Below, in pieces: positions 1 through 8,494 of a DNA stretch of 19,111 nucleotides. The notes under the pieces were generated by a model. It worked only from the letters and a program-made list of their open reading frames with translations, was not told where the DNA came from and did no database searches. Position 1 is the stretch's first letter. Every line of letters begins with the position of its first letter. The DNA comes from an uncultured Blautia sp. (GTDB lineage Bacteria > Bacillota > Clostridia > Lachnospirales > Lachnospiraceae), in the NCBI RefSeq assembly GCF_934372025.1, contig NZ_CAKROJ010000045.1, positions 1 through 19,111 of the forward strand, read 5' to 3'. Position numbers and translations under genes: made by a program.

Positions 1-188
1 TGACCGGTGGTGATCCTGGAAAACAGTCACAGTTACTGGCACTGAATATTTACGATACATTCTATGCAAGAAGTGGAGCCCAGTGGAAGGGTATCGGACA
101 GGCGAAGGCAGTTGTATTTTTCCTGTTAGTTGTAATAATCGCACTGATCCAGCTTCGTGCAACATCATCTAAGGAGGTGCAGCAGTAA
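1..188 (+). CDS. Sugar ABC transporter permease, C-terminal fragment (5' end off the window)
   Basis: The open frame is already running at the window edge (first whole codon at base 3) and ends in TAA at 186-188. The 61 visible residues begin with a TGGDPG segment, continue through an IYDTFY motif and end with one hydrophobic helix (VVFFLLVVIIALI) and a short polar tail. This matches the C-terminus of MsmF/UgpA-type membrane permeases of carbohydrate ABC transporters (CUT1 family), which pair with an MsmG-type partner to form the channel. The next gene is exactly such a partner and its ATG overlaps this stop by one base (TAATG), so the two are translationally coupled. The substrate cannot be read from this fragment, and the transporter's main binding protein is presumably upstream. 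A glycerol-3-phosphate type permease cannot be excluded. Confidence 0.85.
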   Translation, partial: TGGDPGKQSQLLALNIYDTFYARSGAQWKGIGQAKAVVFFLLVVIIALIQLRATSSKEVQQ

Positions 189-1024
189 TGGAAAATAAGA
201 AAAAAAATCCGGTGGCTTCAATTATTCTGACGCTGATCTGCATTCTCTGGATGTATCCGATCTTTCTGATCCTGATCAACTCACTGAAAAAAGAAGCTGC
301 AATCACAACTTCCGGTGTGTTCAGCTTTCCTACAAGTGAGACATGGAATGGTGTTGCAAACTTTGTAGCGAGTGTTACACAGATGGATTTCCTGAAATCT
401 TTCTGGTACAGTCTGGTAATTTCTGTAATGTCTGTAGTACTGATCATGTTATGCTGTTCAATGGCAGCATGGTATATTGTTCGTGTTAACGGAAAACTGT
501 CAAAGATTTTTTACTATCTCTGTGTATTCAGTATGGTAGTTCCGTTCCAGATGGTAATGTTTACACTGGCAAAAACAGCAGATACCTTACGTCTGAATAA
601 CCCATACAACATCTGCATTATCTATCTTGGATTTGGTGCAGGTCTGGCAGTGTTTATGTTTACAGGATTTGTAAAAGGTATTCCGCTTGAGATTGAAGAA
701 GCAGCTCTCATTGATGGATGCAGTCCTTTGCAGGTATACTTTAAGGTGCTGATTCCGATATTAAAACCAACGATCATTTCCACAGCAATTCTGGAGCTGA
801 TGTGGGTATGGAACGATTATCTTCTGCCAACACTGGTTCTTGATATTAAAAAATACAAAACTATTCCGATGGCAGTGCAGTATTTCCGAGGCAGTTTCGG
901 ACATGTACAGATGGGACCGATGATGGCAAGTATTATGATCGATATCATTCCAATCATCATTGTATATCTGGTATGTCAGAAGCACATTATCGAAGGTGTT
1001 GTAGCAGGTGCCGTTAAAGGCTGA
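188..1024 (+). CDS. Carbohydrate ABC transporter permease (MsmG/LplC-like)
   Basis: This 278-residue integral membrane protein would be one half of the channel of a CUT1 sugar importer. The N-terminus is short and basic (MENKKKN), followed by a first membrane helix at about residues 9-31 and further hydrophobic segments at about 70-95, 105-125, 140-160, 195-215 and 245-265. The EAA loop that docks the ATPase is clear near residue 170: EEAALIDGCS followed by VLIPILKP, fitting the EAA-x3-G-x9-I-x-LP consensus. Length is normal for the family. The start is supported by AAGGAGGTG at 171-179, inside the previous gene, and by the TAATG junction. No ATPase gene is present; these importers often share an MsmK-type ATPase encoded elsewhere. 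The sugar is unknown; the YesMN-type regulators downstream suggest an oligosaccharide or plant/host glycan. Confidence 0.92.
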   Translation: MENKKKNPVASIILTLICILWMYPIFLILINSLKKEAAITTSGVFSFPTSETWNGVANFVASVTQMDFLKSFWYSLVISVMSVVLIMLCCSMAAWYIVRVNGKLSKIFYYLCVFSMVVPFQMVMFTLAKTADTLRLNNPYNICIIYLGFGAGLAVFMFTGFVKGIPLEIEEAALIDGCSPLQVYFKVLIPILKPTIISTAILELMWVWNDYLLPTLVLDIKKYKTIPMAVQYFRGSFGHVQMGPMMASIMIDIIPIIIVYLVCQKHIIEGVVAGAVKG

Positions 1025-1053
1025 TAGAAAATCAATAGCACATATAAAATTAC

Positions 1054-1087
1054 AAATCTCCGGGAAGATATTCTTTCCGGGGATTTT
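1054..1087 (+). terminator. Hairpin between permease gene and response regulator gene (possible terminator/attenuator)
   Basis: Bases 1054-1066 pair with 1074-1086 around a 7-base loop, giving a 13-bp stem with two G-U wobbles (1059/1081 and 1064/1076). It is followed only by TTTTGTG, so the U-tract is short. It may end most transporter transcripts while letting some polymerase through to the regulator genes. Seen directly as an inverted repeat; termination activity is inferred. Confidence 0.6.
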
Positions 1088-1088
1088 G

Positions 1089-1097
1089 TGCTAAAAT
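1089..1097 (+). promoter_or_regulatory. Possible extended -10 promoter for the regulator genes
   Basis: TGCTAAAAT has the TGn extension plus a five-of-six -10 hexamer, 32 bases before the chosen response regulator start. No good -35 is seen at the expected spacing (1069-1074 reads TATTCT) and the site overlaps the end of the hairpin, so this is a weak prediction. Confidence 0.3.
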
Positions 1098-1128
1098 AAA
1101 CATGGAAACCAAAAAGGGGGTAGGGGAA

Positions 1129-2658
1129 ATGATCAGTGTTTTGATTGTGGATGATGAAAAAATAGAACGAGAGGGATTGAAATATCTGATTTCCAGAGAA
1201 ACAGAGGAACACAGGGTTTTTGAGGCATCTAATGGCAAACAGGCACTTCAGATTCTGCATACAGAGGATATTCAGCTTCTTCTTACAGATATAAAGATGC
1301 CACATATGACAGGACTGGAACTTGCAAAAAAGACAAAAGAGGAATATCCGGATATTCAGATCATTATATTCAGTGGCTTCAGTGATTTTGCTTTTGCGCA
1401 GGAAGCAATCCATTACGGTGTTACGGAATATATTCTTAAACCGGTAAACCCGGAGGACTTTCATAAGGTGATTCAGCTTGCAGAAGAGAAAATTGCCAGT
1501 CGTATTAAGAAAAAAAGTCGTGAAAGTAAAGAGAAAAGCTTTCTTCAGCAATATTTCCTTCAGAGTTATCTGTATTCGGGCAAGAAGGAAATTCTGGAAA
1601 AGGCCGGGGAGCATATTGATCTGACTAATTGGAACAGCTGGCATTGTGCAATCTTGATTGAATCAGAACTGTCTTTCTTTGACACAGCCGAAGAAAATTT
1701 TGACCAGGCATTGCAGCAAGAGCTTCGGAGAAAAATTTTCTATCTGAATCTGAATGGAAGGCAGTCACTTATTTTCTTTTATGATGTTTACTGTGATTAT
1801 CAGCTTGTGGCAAGCCATATCTACAATTTCCTTAAAAGAGAATATATGGAACGGTTTTATCTTGCCGTAAGCAGAAAGTTTGAAGGCTGCGAAAGTCTGC
1901 CGTCGATCCTGGAGCAGCTGGAGCAGCAGATGGAAGAAAAATTCTATCATCCGGATAAACATATTTTTACAAATGAAGATGACACGCTCGGCCTGTCAGT
2001 AGGAGAAATACAGGATTCTCAGATTATGCAGGCAATTTCTGAGGATATCACACGCAAAGATATGGAACAGCTCAAGAAACATTTTGAATGTCTTAAAGAA
2101 AAATACCATGATAATACGCAGTATTCTGCCATGTATATCAAATTTGTATTTTCAAATGTGATTCAGGAGCTTTTTCAGGAAAATCAATTTTCGGGAGAAC
2201 GTAAACTGGAGCAAGAAATCGAACGTCTTTATAACTGCGGAAATATAAAGGAAATTTTAAGTGTAACAGAAGAAAACATTAAAGAGTATGAGCTGTTTCT
2301 GGAACGTTCGATGAACAACTCCAGAAATGAGGTAACTGCTGTAAAAAATTATATTTATCAGCATTATGAAGAAGATCTGAATCTGGAAATGCTGGCCGAA
2401 AAAGTATATTTATCTTCCGGATATTTAAGTTTTATCTTCAAAAAAGAAACTGGAATGAATCTTAATCGTTATATTCGTGTATTTCGTATGGAAAAGGCAA
2501 AAGAACTTTTGTGCAGTACAAATATGAAGGTAGCCCAGGTCAGTGAAAAAGTAGGATTTGTAAATGTTTCTTATTTCTGCCGGAGTTTCAGGGATTATTA
2601 CGGAAGCAGTCCGGAATCCTACAGGAAAGGAACAACTGAGGATGAACAAAATTCATAA
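1129..2658 (+). CDS. Response regulator with AraC-type DNA-binding domain (YesN-like)
   Basis: This 509-residue cytoplasmic transcription factor belongs to a two-component system. Residues 1-120 form a receiver domain with the acidic pair D8/D9, phospho-acceptor D54 (in LLTDIKMP), switch S82 and conserved K104 followed by P105. The middle (about 130-390) is a variable linker typical of the YesN family. The last ~100 residues form a double helix-turn-helix of AraC type (LNLEMLAEKVYLSSGYLSF... and the closing GFVNVSYFCRSFRDYYG). The start at 1129 is preferred over the ATG at 1102 because AAGGGGG lies 8 bases upstream and the receiver fold begins at once (MISVLIVDDE); the extra nine residues from 1102 have no ribosome site. 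The gene overlaps the sensor kinase gene by 17 bases. In this family the regulator usually activates the adjacent sugar transporter operon; that target is inferred here. Confidence 0.93.
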   Translation: MISVLIVDDEKIEREGLKYLISRETEEHRVFEASNGKQALQILHTEDIQLLLTDIKMPHMTGLELAKKTKEEYPDIQIIIFSGFSDFAFAQEAIHYGVTEYILKPVNPEDFHKVIQLAEEKIASRIKKKSRESKEKSFLQQYFLQSYLYSGKKEILEKAGEHIDLTNWNSWHCAILIESELSFFDTAEENFDQALQQELRRKIFYLNLNGRQSLIFFYDVYCDYQLVASHIYNFLKREYMERFYLAVSRKFEGCESLPSILEQLEQQMEEKFYHPDKHIFTNEDDTLGLSVGEIQDSQIMQAISEDITRKDMEQLKKHFECLKEKYHDNTQYSAMYIKFVFSNVIQELFQENQFSGERKLEQEIERLYNCGNIKEILSVTEENIKEYELFLERSMNNSRNEVTAVKNYIYQHYEEDLNLEMLAEKVYLSSGYLSFIFKKETGMNLNRYIRVFRMEKAKELLCSTNMKVAQVSEKVGFVNVSYFCRSFRDYYGSSPESYRKGTTEDEQNS

Positions 2659-4345
2659 ATGGATTAAAAATATGAAATACCGGCATAAACTGACGATTCT
2701 TCTGGTTGTGACTGGTCTGGTGCCAATGACTGTTATTGCCCTTTACAGTCACAGCAGACAAAGTACGATGGTTCGGAGCAGTGACATGGAAGATATGCAG
2801 TCGATCATTGAGCAGACGAAGGACAGCATTGACAGTCAGACGGCCGTTTACAGCAGTCTTTTGAATTATCTTACTTATTCGCCGGATATTACAGAAATCA
2901 TCAAAGAAAAGAATATTGATAATTATACTGCTTATGAGAAATATACGGAGATCGCAGATCCTCTTTTATCTGTGCCAAAATCTTACCATGATGCTATCAA
3001 ACGGATTCAGCTGTTTGCAGAGAGTATTCAGGTAGAGCATGAATATACACTGGTTCCGCTTGCAAAAATGCAGGAGGAATGGTGGAGCAGCGAACTTCAG
3101 GATGATATAAGGATTCAGTGGATGGTGAACCGTGATCAAAAAGAAGTGGCTGCAGTCCGTAAGATTTACAACGGGCAGACACCGGATGCGGCAATCTGCA
3201 TTGTTCTGGATTACAATAAAATGTTCCAGCCGTTGGCGAATATTCTTACGGAAGAAAGTGGAGGAATGGTCACGGATGAAACGGGCAGGATTCTTTATAA
3301 TCGAAATGAAATAGAGGATATTGAGCCGGAAGAAACAGGTGACAGGGATGATGCGCTCGAAAAAATATCACAAAAATGTGCTTATGTAATGGCAGAAAGT
3401 GAAGAAAATGACTGGTCTTTTTATCTGTATAAAAGCCAGAGAGCAATTTCAGGTTCTGTTCAGAGACTGATGCTGGAAGAAATTCCGCTGATGGCGCTCT
3501 GCTGTGTGATCATTTTGGCATTAGGACTGGCTTTTTCCAGAATTTTTACCAGAAAGATCGAAGAACTAACCAGAAATATGGATCAGGTGAATCATGGAAG
3601 CAGAGAGGTTACGGTCAGCAGTGATTCAGAAGATGAAGTGGGTATTCTGATCAACAGTTTCCGGAGGATGATGGATGAGATCAATCGTCTGATTGATGAA
3701 GTTTATGTTAATAAAATTGCATTAAAAGAATATGAATTGAAGGCACTGCAGGCTCAGATTAATCCTCATTTTCTGTATAACACACTTTCTATGATGAACT
3801 GGATGGCAATACGCGGTGGACAGATGGATATCAGTAAAGTAACACTTGCACTTTCAACTTTTTACAGAACAGCACTTAGTAAGGGTGAAGATATGGTCAC
3901 AGTTGAAACCTGTATCAAGAATATGGAAGCGTACCTGGAGATTCAGCTCACCATGCACGATCATAATTTTACAGTAGAATGGGAGATAGATCCGGGAATC
4001 AAAAATGAAAAAATGCCGAAACTTCTTCTTCAGCCTGTTGTAGAAAATGCAATAGAGCATGGAATTGATGAAAAAGAAGAGGGGGACAAAAAAATCTCTC
4101 TTTCATTTAAAGAACATGGTGATGATGTAGAAATCATTGTCTGTGATAACGGAAAAGGAATGGAACAGAAGAAGGCAGAGAAGCTCGTTACATATCAGGC
4201 GAAGGGATATGGACTTAAAAATGTCAATGACCGTATTCGCCTGCTCTATGGCGAGGCATATGGAATACAGATCTTCAGTGCACCGGGAGAAGGTACGAAT
4301 GTTATAATGAGATTCCCGAAGGAGACAAAAATGTATGAAGAATAA
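2642..4345 (+). CDS. Membrane sensor histidine kinase (YesM-like)
   Basis: This 567-residue kinase is the expected phosphate donor for the upstream YesN-like regulator. Order: a basic cytoplasmic N-terminus, membrane helix at about 17-35, an extracellular sensor region of about 240 residues (Cache-like in size, fold not proven), a second helix at about 281-300, a HAMP linker to about 355, then a His_kinase/HATPase core. Phosphorylation site H376 lies in QINPHFLYNT. ATP-binding motifs follow: the N box at N469 (VVENAIEHGI), DNGKGM, and GYGLKNVNDRIRLLYG. The start at 2642 gives the normal basic-then-hydrophobic N-terminus, with AGGAAAGG about ten bases upstream; the longer frame from 2564 lies wholly inside the regulator gene and is less likely. 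The gene overlaps its neighbours by 17 bases upstream and 11 downstream, so all three are probably translated as a unit. Confidence 0.93.
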   Translation: MNKIHKWIKNMKYRHKLTILLVVTGLVPMTVIALYSHSRQSTMVRSSDMEDMQSIIEQTKDSIDSQTAVYSSLLNYLTYSPDITEIIKEKNIDNYTAYEKYTEIADPLLSVPKSYHDAIKRIQLFAESIQVEHEYTLVPLAKMQEEWWSSELQDDIRIQWMVNRDQKEVAAVRKIYNGQTPDAAICIVLDYNKMFQPLANILTEESGGMVTDETGRILYNRNEIEDIEPEETGDRDDALEKISQKCAYVMAESEENDWSFYLYKSQRAISGSVQRLMLEEIPLMALCCVIILALGLAFSRIFTRKIEELTRNMDQVNHGSREVTVSSDSEDEVGILINSFRRMMDEINRLIDEVYVNKIALKEYELKALQAQINPHFLYNTLSMMNWMAIRGGQMDISKVTLALSTFYRTALSKGEDMVTVETCIKNMEAYLEIQLTMHDHNFTVEWEIDPGIKNEKMPKLLLQPVVENAIEHGIDEKEEGDKKISLSFKEHGDDVEIIVCDNGKGMEQKKAEKLVTYQAKGYGLKNVNDRIRLLYGEAYGIQIFSAPGEGTNVIMRFPKETKMYEE

Positions 4346-6017
4346 ATGGAAAATTCCTGTGATTCTGGGATGCATGATAAGTCTGACCGGATGCGGTATG
4401 AGCAACCCACAGGTAAAAAATAATCCTGCAGAACAGAAATCTGCCACAGCAGAAGAAAATGCGAGAGCCGGAGACTGGGAAAGTGCCGCACAGACCCCTT
4501 ATGGGGCATATCCTGAGCTTGTGACTTATACATTGGGGCAGATGAGTGGCGCAAATAATTCCAATCTTCCTGATGGAAATACTTATGAAGATAATGCCTA
4601 TACCCGTTATCTGAAAAAAATACTGAATATTCAAAATGAAAATGAGTATATGGAAAGAGAAGACCGTTATGATGAATTTGTAAATATTCTGATAAAGGAT
4701 CAGACTTTGCCGGATGTTCTGGTAATCTCAGACAGGGAAATGCTTAAAGAACTGGTGGAAAATGATCTGGTTGAGGATCTGACGGAGGCATATCAGAACT
4801 GTACTTCAAAACGGATCAAAGAAATGTTTGAGAGCTATGGAAGTGGTCTTCTGGAGTCTGTTAAGTTTGACGGAAAGCTGATGGCAATTCCGGAAACAGT
4901 TACGGACCATGGACCGCGGCTGATGTGGCTCCGCAAAGACTGGATAGACGAGTTGGGGCTTGAAGAGCCAGAGACGCTGGAAGATGCTTTTGATATTGTG
5001 GAGGCATTTGTACAGAATCGGATGGGAACGTCAGAGGGAGAGGAGCCGGTAGGGCTTGCCTGTGATACAGATCTGGTAGGAAGTACCAGTTCCAGCTATT
5101 CAGTCGATCCTGTTTTTGATAAGTTCCGGTCCAGTCCTCGCAAATGGATCAATCAGAATGGAGAAATCGTTTATGGATCTGTGACAGAAGAAACCAAAGA
5201 GGCGTTGAGTTATCTGCATGACCTGTATGAGCGTGGGGTGCTGGATCAGAATTTCGCGCTCAGAGCACAGAATAATCTGAGAGATCTGGTGGTGAATGGC
5301 AAATGTGGAGCATTTTTCGGACTCTGGTGGACACCGAATAATCCGTTGATGGATGCTTACGAGAATGACAAAGATGCAGAATGGAAGCCGTATTACCTGC
5401 AGGAAGTAGACTGGCAGAATGTATATGCCTCTTTCCGTGACAGCAAATATGTGGTTGTACGCAAAGGATATGAACACCCGGAAATTGTAATGAAGATCAT
5501 AAGTGTTTTGTTTGATTACAGCAGATATACTGCTGAGGATGCAGATGAGGTAAATGAATATTTTGCACTGAATGTGGAACCGACAGCCAGGCCGCTGGTT
5601 ATAAATGTTGACTACAATGAGGCAACTTTTCAGATCACAAAGGATATACTGACTGTGATGAGTGGAAGGCGTAATGAAAACACTCTCAGTGAGATTGCAA
5701 AATCATACTATTATGCAGCAGAAAAATATATTTGCGGAGAATCAGATACACCAGAAGACTGGGCAGCGTATGAATCCAGGCTTGTGGCAGTGGGAAGGCT
5801 GCTGGATGGAAATTACCGGTCGACGAAGAGCAGATATCTGGATGATACTGACGGGGAAGTCCCAAAATCTCTGCTGCAGCTTGAAAAAGACAGTTTTATC
5901 CAGATCATTATGGGTGTAAAACCAATCAGCTATTTTGATGAATTCGTAGAAAAATGGTATGAAGAAGGTGGGGAGGAACTGACGCAGCAGATTCGAAACT
6001 CAAATTCAGGAAAATAA
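4335..6017 (+). CDS. Large lipoprotein extracellular solute-binding protein (LplA/family 1-like)
   Basis: This 560-residue secreted protein should be lipid-anchored on the outside of the membrane. The N-terminus is a lipoprotein signal: MKNKWK, a hydrophobic core, then the lipobox LTGC with the modified cysteine at residue 20, followed by a polar linker. The mature part has features of large LplA/YtcQ-type sugar-binding proteins: a TLPDVLVISD segment, LMWLRKDWIDELGL near residue 200, and a late FFGLWWTPNN segment. It is longer than typical MalE-type proteins (about 400-450) and nearer the 500-560 LplA type. The ribosome site AAGGAGA lies 9 bases upstream inside the kinase gene, and the start overlaps the kinase by 11 bases. 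Because it follows the two-component genes rather than the permeases, it may deliver ligand to the transporter, present it to the kinase, or both. The ligand is unknown. Confidence 0.88.
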   Translation: MKNKWKIPVILGCMISLTGCGMSNPQVKNNPAEQKSATAEENARAGDWESAAQTPYGAYPELVTYTLGQMSGANNSNLPDGNTYEDNAYTRYLKKILNIQNENEYMEREDRYDEFVNILIKDQTLPDVLVISDREMLKELVENDLVEDLTEAYQNCTSKRIKEMFESYGSGLLESVKFDGKLMAIPETVTDHGPRLMWLRKDWIDELGLEEPETLEDAFDIVEAFVQNRMGTSEGEEPVGLACDTDLVGSTSSSYSVDPVFDKFRSSPRKWINQNGEIVYGSVTEETKEALSYLHDLYERGVLDQNFALRAQNNLRDLVVNGKCGAFFGLWWTPNNPLMDAYENDKDAEWKPYYLQEVDWQNVYASFRDSKYVVVRKGYEHPEIVMKIISVLFDYSRYTAEDADEVNEYFALNVEPTARPLVINVDYNEATFQITKDILTVMSGRRNENTLSEIAKSYYYAAEKYICGESDTPEDWAAYESRLVAVGRLLDGNYRSTKSRYLDDTDGEVPKSLLQLEKDSFIQIIMGVKPISYFDEFVEKWYEEGGEELTQQIRNSNSGK

Positions 6018-6058
6018 AAAACAGAGAGGAAGTCTGAACAATTTCCTCTCTGTTTTTT
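6016..6058. terminator. Bidirectional Rho-independent terminator
   Basis: ACAGAGAGGAA (6021-6031) pairs perfectly with TTCCTCTCTGT (6043-6053), flanked by an A-tract (6016-6020) and a T-tract (6053-6058) that extend the pairing. It lies between the convergent solute-binding protein gene and glycogen phosphorylase gene and has the right tract on each strand to stop transcription from both sides. Confidence 0.93.
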
Positions 6059-6066
6059 GAAAAAAA

Positions 6067-8334
6067 TTATTTTCCGAGATGCCAGATATCGTTGTTGTAT
6101 TCTGCAATGGTTCTGTCAGAAGAGAAGAATCCGGCTTCGGCGATATTGATCAGAGTCCTGCGGCTCCAGTTTTTCTGATCTGCAGCGTAATCAGCCATTG
6201 CCTGCTGCTTGCGGACTACATAAGCATTGAAATCCGGAAGAGTCTGGAACCAGTCTTTGTTGACAAGTTCATTCTGAAGGCGTTTCAGATGTTCTTCATC
6301 ACCGAAGGAAAGCATTTCACTGCCGGTAAGGAAGTCAATCGCACGGTGAAGATTCGGGTCTGCTTCGTACCAGTCTTTTGCACAGTAGTCACCGGCTGCA
6401 TAACGGTGGATGACCTGCTTGCTGCTCTGACCAAAGATGTAAATATTGTCATTTCCGACTGCTTCTGAAATTTCTACGTTTGCGCCGTCCATAGTTCCGA
6501 GAGTCAGGGCACCGTTCAGCATGAATTTCATATTTCCGGTTCCGGATGCCTCTTTGGAAGCAAGGCTGATCTGTTCGGAAAGATCACATGCCGGAATCAT
6601 CATCTCAGCGGCTGAAACATTGTAGTTTTCTACAAAGACAAGCTGCATCCACTTGGAAACCTCCGGATCTTTCTCAATCACCTGAGAAAGGGTGAGAAGT
6701 CCATGAATGATGTCTTTGGCAATAATATAGGCCGGAGCTGCTTTGGCACCAAAGATGCTGACCAGCGGAACGGAAGGGGTATGTCCGGCTTTGATCTCCA
6801 GATACTGATGAATCAGGAAGAGAAGATTTAATTGCTGACGTTTGTATTCATGAAGTCGTTTGGACTGAATTGTAAACATGGCATTGGTATTGATCTTTAC
6901 ACCCTGTTTCTGTTCAAGCCATGCGGCAAGAGCTTCTTTGTTCTGCTTTTTGATTTCAGAAAGTTTCTGAAGAACATTCTGATCATCTGTATATGACAGA
7001 AGTTTTTTCAGTTCGGAAGCATCCTTTTTGAAACCATTGCCAATCAGCTGTTCGATTTCAGAAGTCAGAGCCGGGTTGCATTTCAGAAGCCAGCGGCGGA
7101 ATGTGATTCCATTTGTCTTATTATTAAATTTTTCAGGATACAGATGGTAAAATCCAGCCAGTTCGCTTTCTTTAAGAATCTGTGTGTGCAGTGCAGCGAC
7201 ACCATTCGTGGAATGTGAGAAATGGATATCCATATGAGCCATATGAACAACCTGATTCTGGTCAATGATTGCCAGAGAGGCATCTTCAGTCCGGCTTTTT
7301 GCCAGAGTATCCAGTTTCTCAATAATCGGTATAAGCTGTGGAACAACGGCCTCCAGATAATGCCGTGGCCATTTTTCCAGAGCCTCAGCGAGGATTGTGT
7401 GGTTTGTATAGGCACAGGTATCTGTGACAATCTGTACAGCTTCCGCAAAATCAATATCATGAAGCATAAGAAGGCGGATCAGTTCCGGGATTACCATGCT
7501 TGGGTGTGTATCGTTGATCTGGATCGCAGCATAGTCAGCGAGATCATGATAATTGCAGCCTCTTGAGACACATTCAGAAAGAATGAGCTGTGCACCGGCG
7601 GAAACCATGAAATACTGCTGATAGATACGGAGCAGACGTCCGTCTTCGTCAGAATCATCCGGATAGAGAAACAGAGTCAGGTTTTTGGCAATATCTTTTT
7701 TGTCAAAGGAAATTCCTTCACCGATCACGGATTCATCAACAGTGTCCAGATCAAAAAGATTCAGAGTGTTGGTTCTTCCTTCATATCCGGTAACAGGAAG
7801 CTTATAAAGTCTTGCAGAATATTCCTTTCCTGCCAGAGATACAGGGAATACGGTGTCTGTAGCATGAGCTGCACAGGCATCTGTCAGCCAGAAATCAGGA
7901 GTCTCATTCTGAATATTATTCTTGAAATTCTGGCGAAAGAGACCACAGTGATAACGGAGTCCAACACCGTCACCAGGAAGGTTCAGGGTAGCAAGGCTGT
8001 CAAGGAAGCAGGCTGCCAGTCGTCCGAGACCACCATTTCCAAGACTTGGTTCCGGTTCCTGCTCTTCGATATCTGCCAGAGATTTTCCGGCAGCAGCCAG
8101 AGTTTCTTTTACATCATCGTAAAGTCCAAGGTTGATAAGGTTGTTGGACAGCAGCTTTCCGATAAGAAATTCTGCTGAAATATAATAAAGCTTTCTTCCG
8201 TTTACGCTCTGAACCTGCTGTTTGCTTTTTTCATCAACAAGTTTCAGGAGTGCGTGATAAAGTTCTTCACTGGAAGCTGTTTTGATATCTTTGTTACAAA
8301 GTTGATTAAGTTTATTTGTCATGGTTTCGCTCAT
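6067..8334 (-). CDS. glgP: Glycogen/maltodextrin phosphorylase
   Basis: This 755-residue PLP-dependent enzyme would release alpha-D-glucose-1-phosphate from the non-reducing ends of alpha-1,4-glucans (GT35 family) in the cytoplasm. Clear motifs: YYISAEFLIG (50-59), EPEPSLGNGGLGRLAACFLD (93-112), NDTHPSMVIPELIRLL, TNHTILAEALEKWP, and EASGTGNMKF, in which K603 is the PLP-binding lysine, followed by GALTLGTMDGANVE. It is shorter than enterobacterial enzymes (about 800-815) and lacks an N-terminal allosteric/phosphorylation extension, as is usual for clostridial forms. I place the start at the third ATG (8334), which has AAAGGAG a short distance upstream; an earlier in-frame ATG at 8358 would put that ribosome site inside the gene. 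It stands alone, with no glycogen synthase nearby, is convergent with the sugar-sensing locus and is divergent from an AraC-type regulator. Storage glycogen and imported maltodextrin are both possible substrates. Confidence 0.96.
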   Translation of the reverse strand: MSETMTNKLNQLCNKDIKTASSEELYHALLKLVDEKSKQQVQSVNGRKLYYISAEFLIGKLLSNNLINLGLYDDVKETLAAAGKSLADIEEQEPEPSLGNGGLGRLAACFLDSLATLNLPGDGVGLRYHCGLFRQNFKNNIQNETPDFWLTDACAAHATDTVFPVSLAGKEYSARLYKLPVTGYEGRTNTLNLFDLDTVDESVIGEGISFDKKDIAKNLTLFLYPDDSDEDGRLLRIYQQYFMVSAGAQLILSECVSRGCNYHDLADYAAIQINDTHPSMVIPELIRLLMLHDIDFAEAVQIVTDTCAYTNHTILAEALEKWPRHYLEAVVPQLIPIIEKLDTLAKSRTEDASLAIIDQNQVVHMAHMDIHFSHSTNGVAALHTQILKESELAGFYHLYPEKFNNKTNGITFRRWLLKCNPALTSEIEQLIGNGFKKDASELKKLLSYTDDQNVLQKLSEIKKQNKEALAAWLEQKQGVKINTNAMFTIQSKRLHEYKRQQLNLLFLIHQYLEIKAGHTPSVPLVSIFGAKAAPAYIIAKDIIHGLLTLSQVIEKDPEVSKWMQLVFVENYNVSAAEMMIPACDLSEQISLASKEASGTGNMKFMLNGALTLGTMDGANVEISEAVGNDNIYIFGQSSKQVIHRYAAGDYCAKDWYEADPNLHRAIDFLTGSEMLSFGDEEHLKRLQNELVNKDWFQTLPDFNAYVVRKQQAMADYAADQKNWSRRTLINIAEAGFFSSDRTIAEYNNDIWHLGK

Positions 8335-8438
8335 GTGAGCCACTCCTTTCATATACATAGATAAAAGATTATTGGTTGTAAGAAAACATCTTGTACTATG
8401 TTACAGTTATATTTATACCACATATCACTTGTCGTTTC

Positions 8439-8468
8439 TTGTAAAAACCTTGCAAATAGTGATACAAT
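8439..8468 (+). promoter_or_regulatory. Candidate sigma-70 type promoter for the AraC-type regulator gene
   Basis: TTGTAA (8439-8444) and TACAAT (8463-8468) are separated by 18 bases and lie 27 bases before the chosen ATG at 8495, with the ribosome site AGAGAGGA between. No equally good promoter could be assigned to glgP on the other strand within the 160-base gap (8335-8494). Confidence 0.5.
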
Positions 8469-8494
8469 CCTATCATAGAGAGGAAAAATACAGC

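Noticed and set aside
976..1644. Minus-strand open frame (222 codons) opposite the response regulator start
   Set aside because: Antisense shadow of a clear receiver domain; the composition is Phe/Leu/Ser-rich and without motifs, and it would cross the intergenic hairpin.
2564..2641. Upstream extension of the sensor kinase to an ATG at 2564
   Set aside because: The added residues lie inside the AraC domain of the regulator gene in another frame. The ATG at 2642 has a ribosome site and gives a normal membrane-protein N-terminus.
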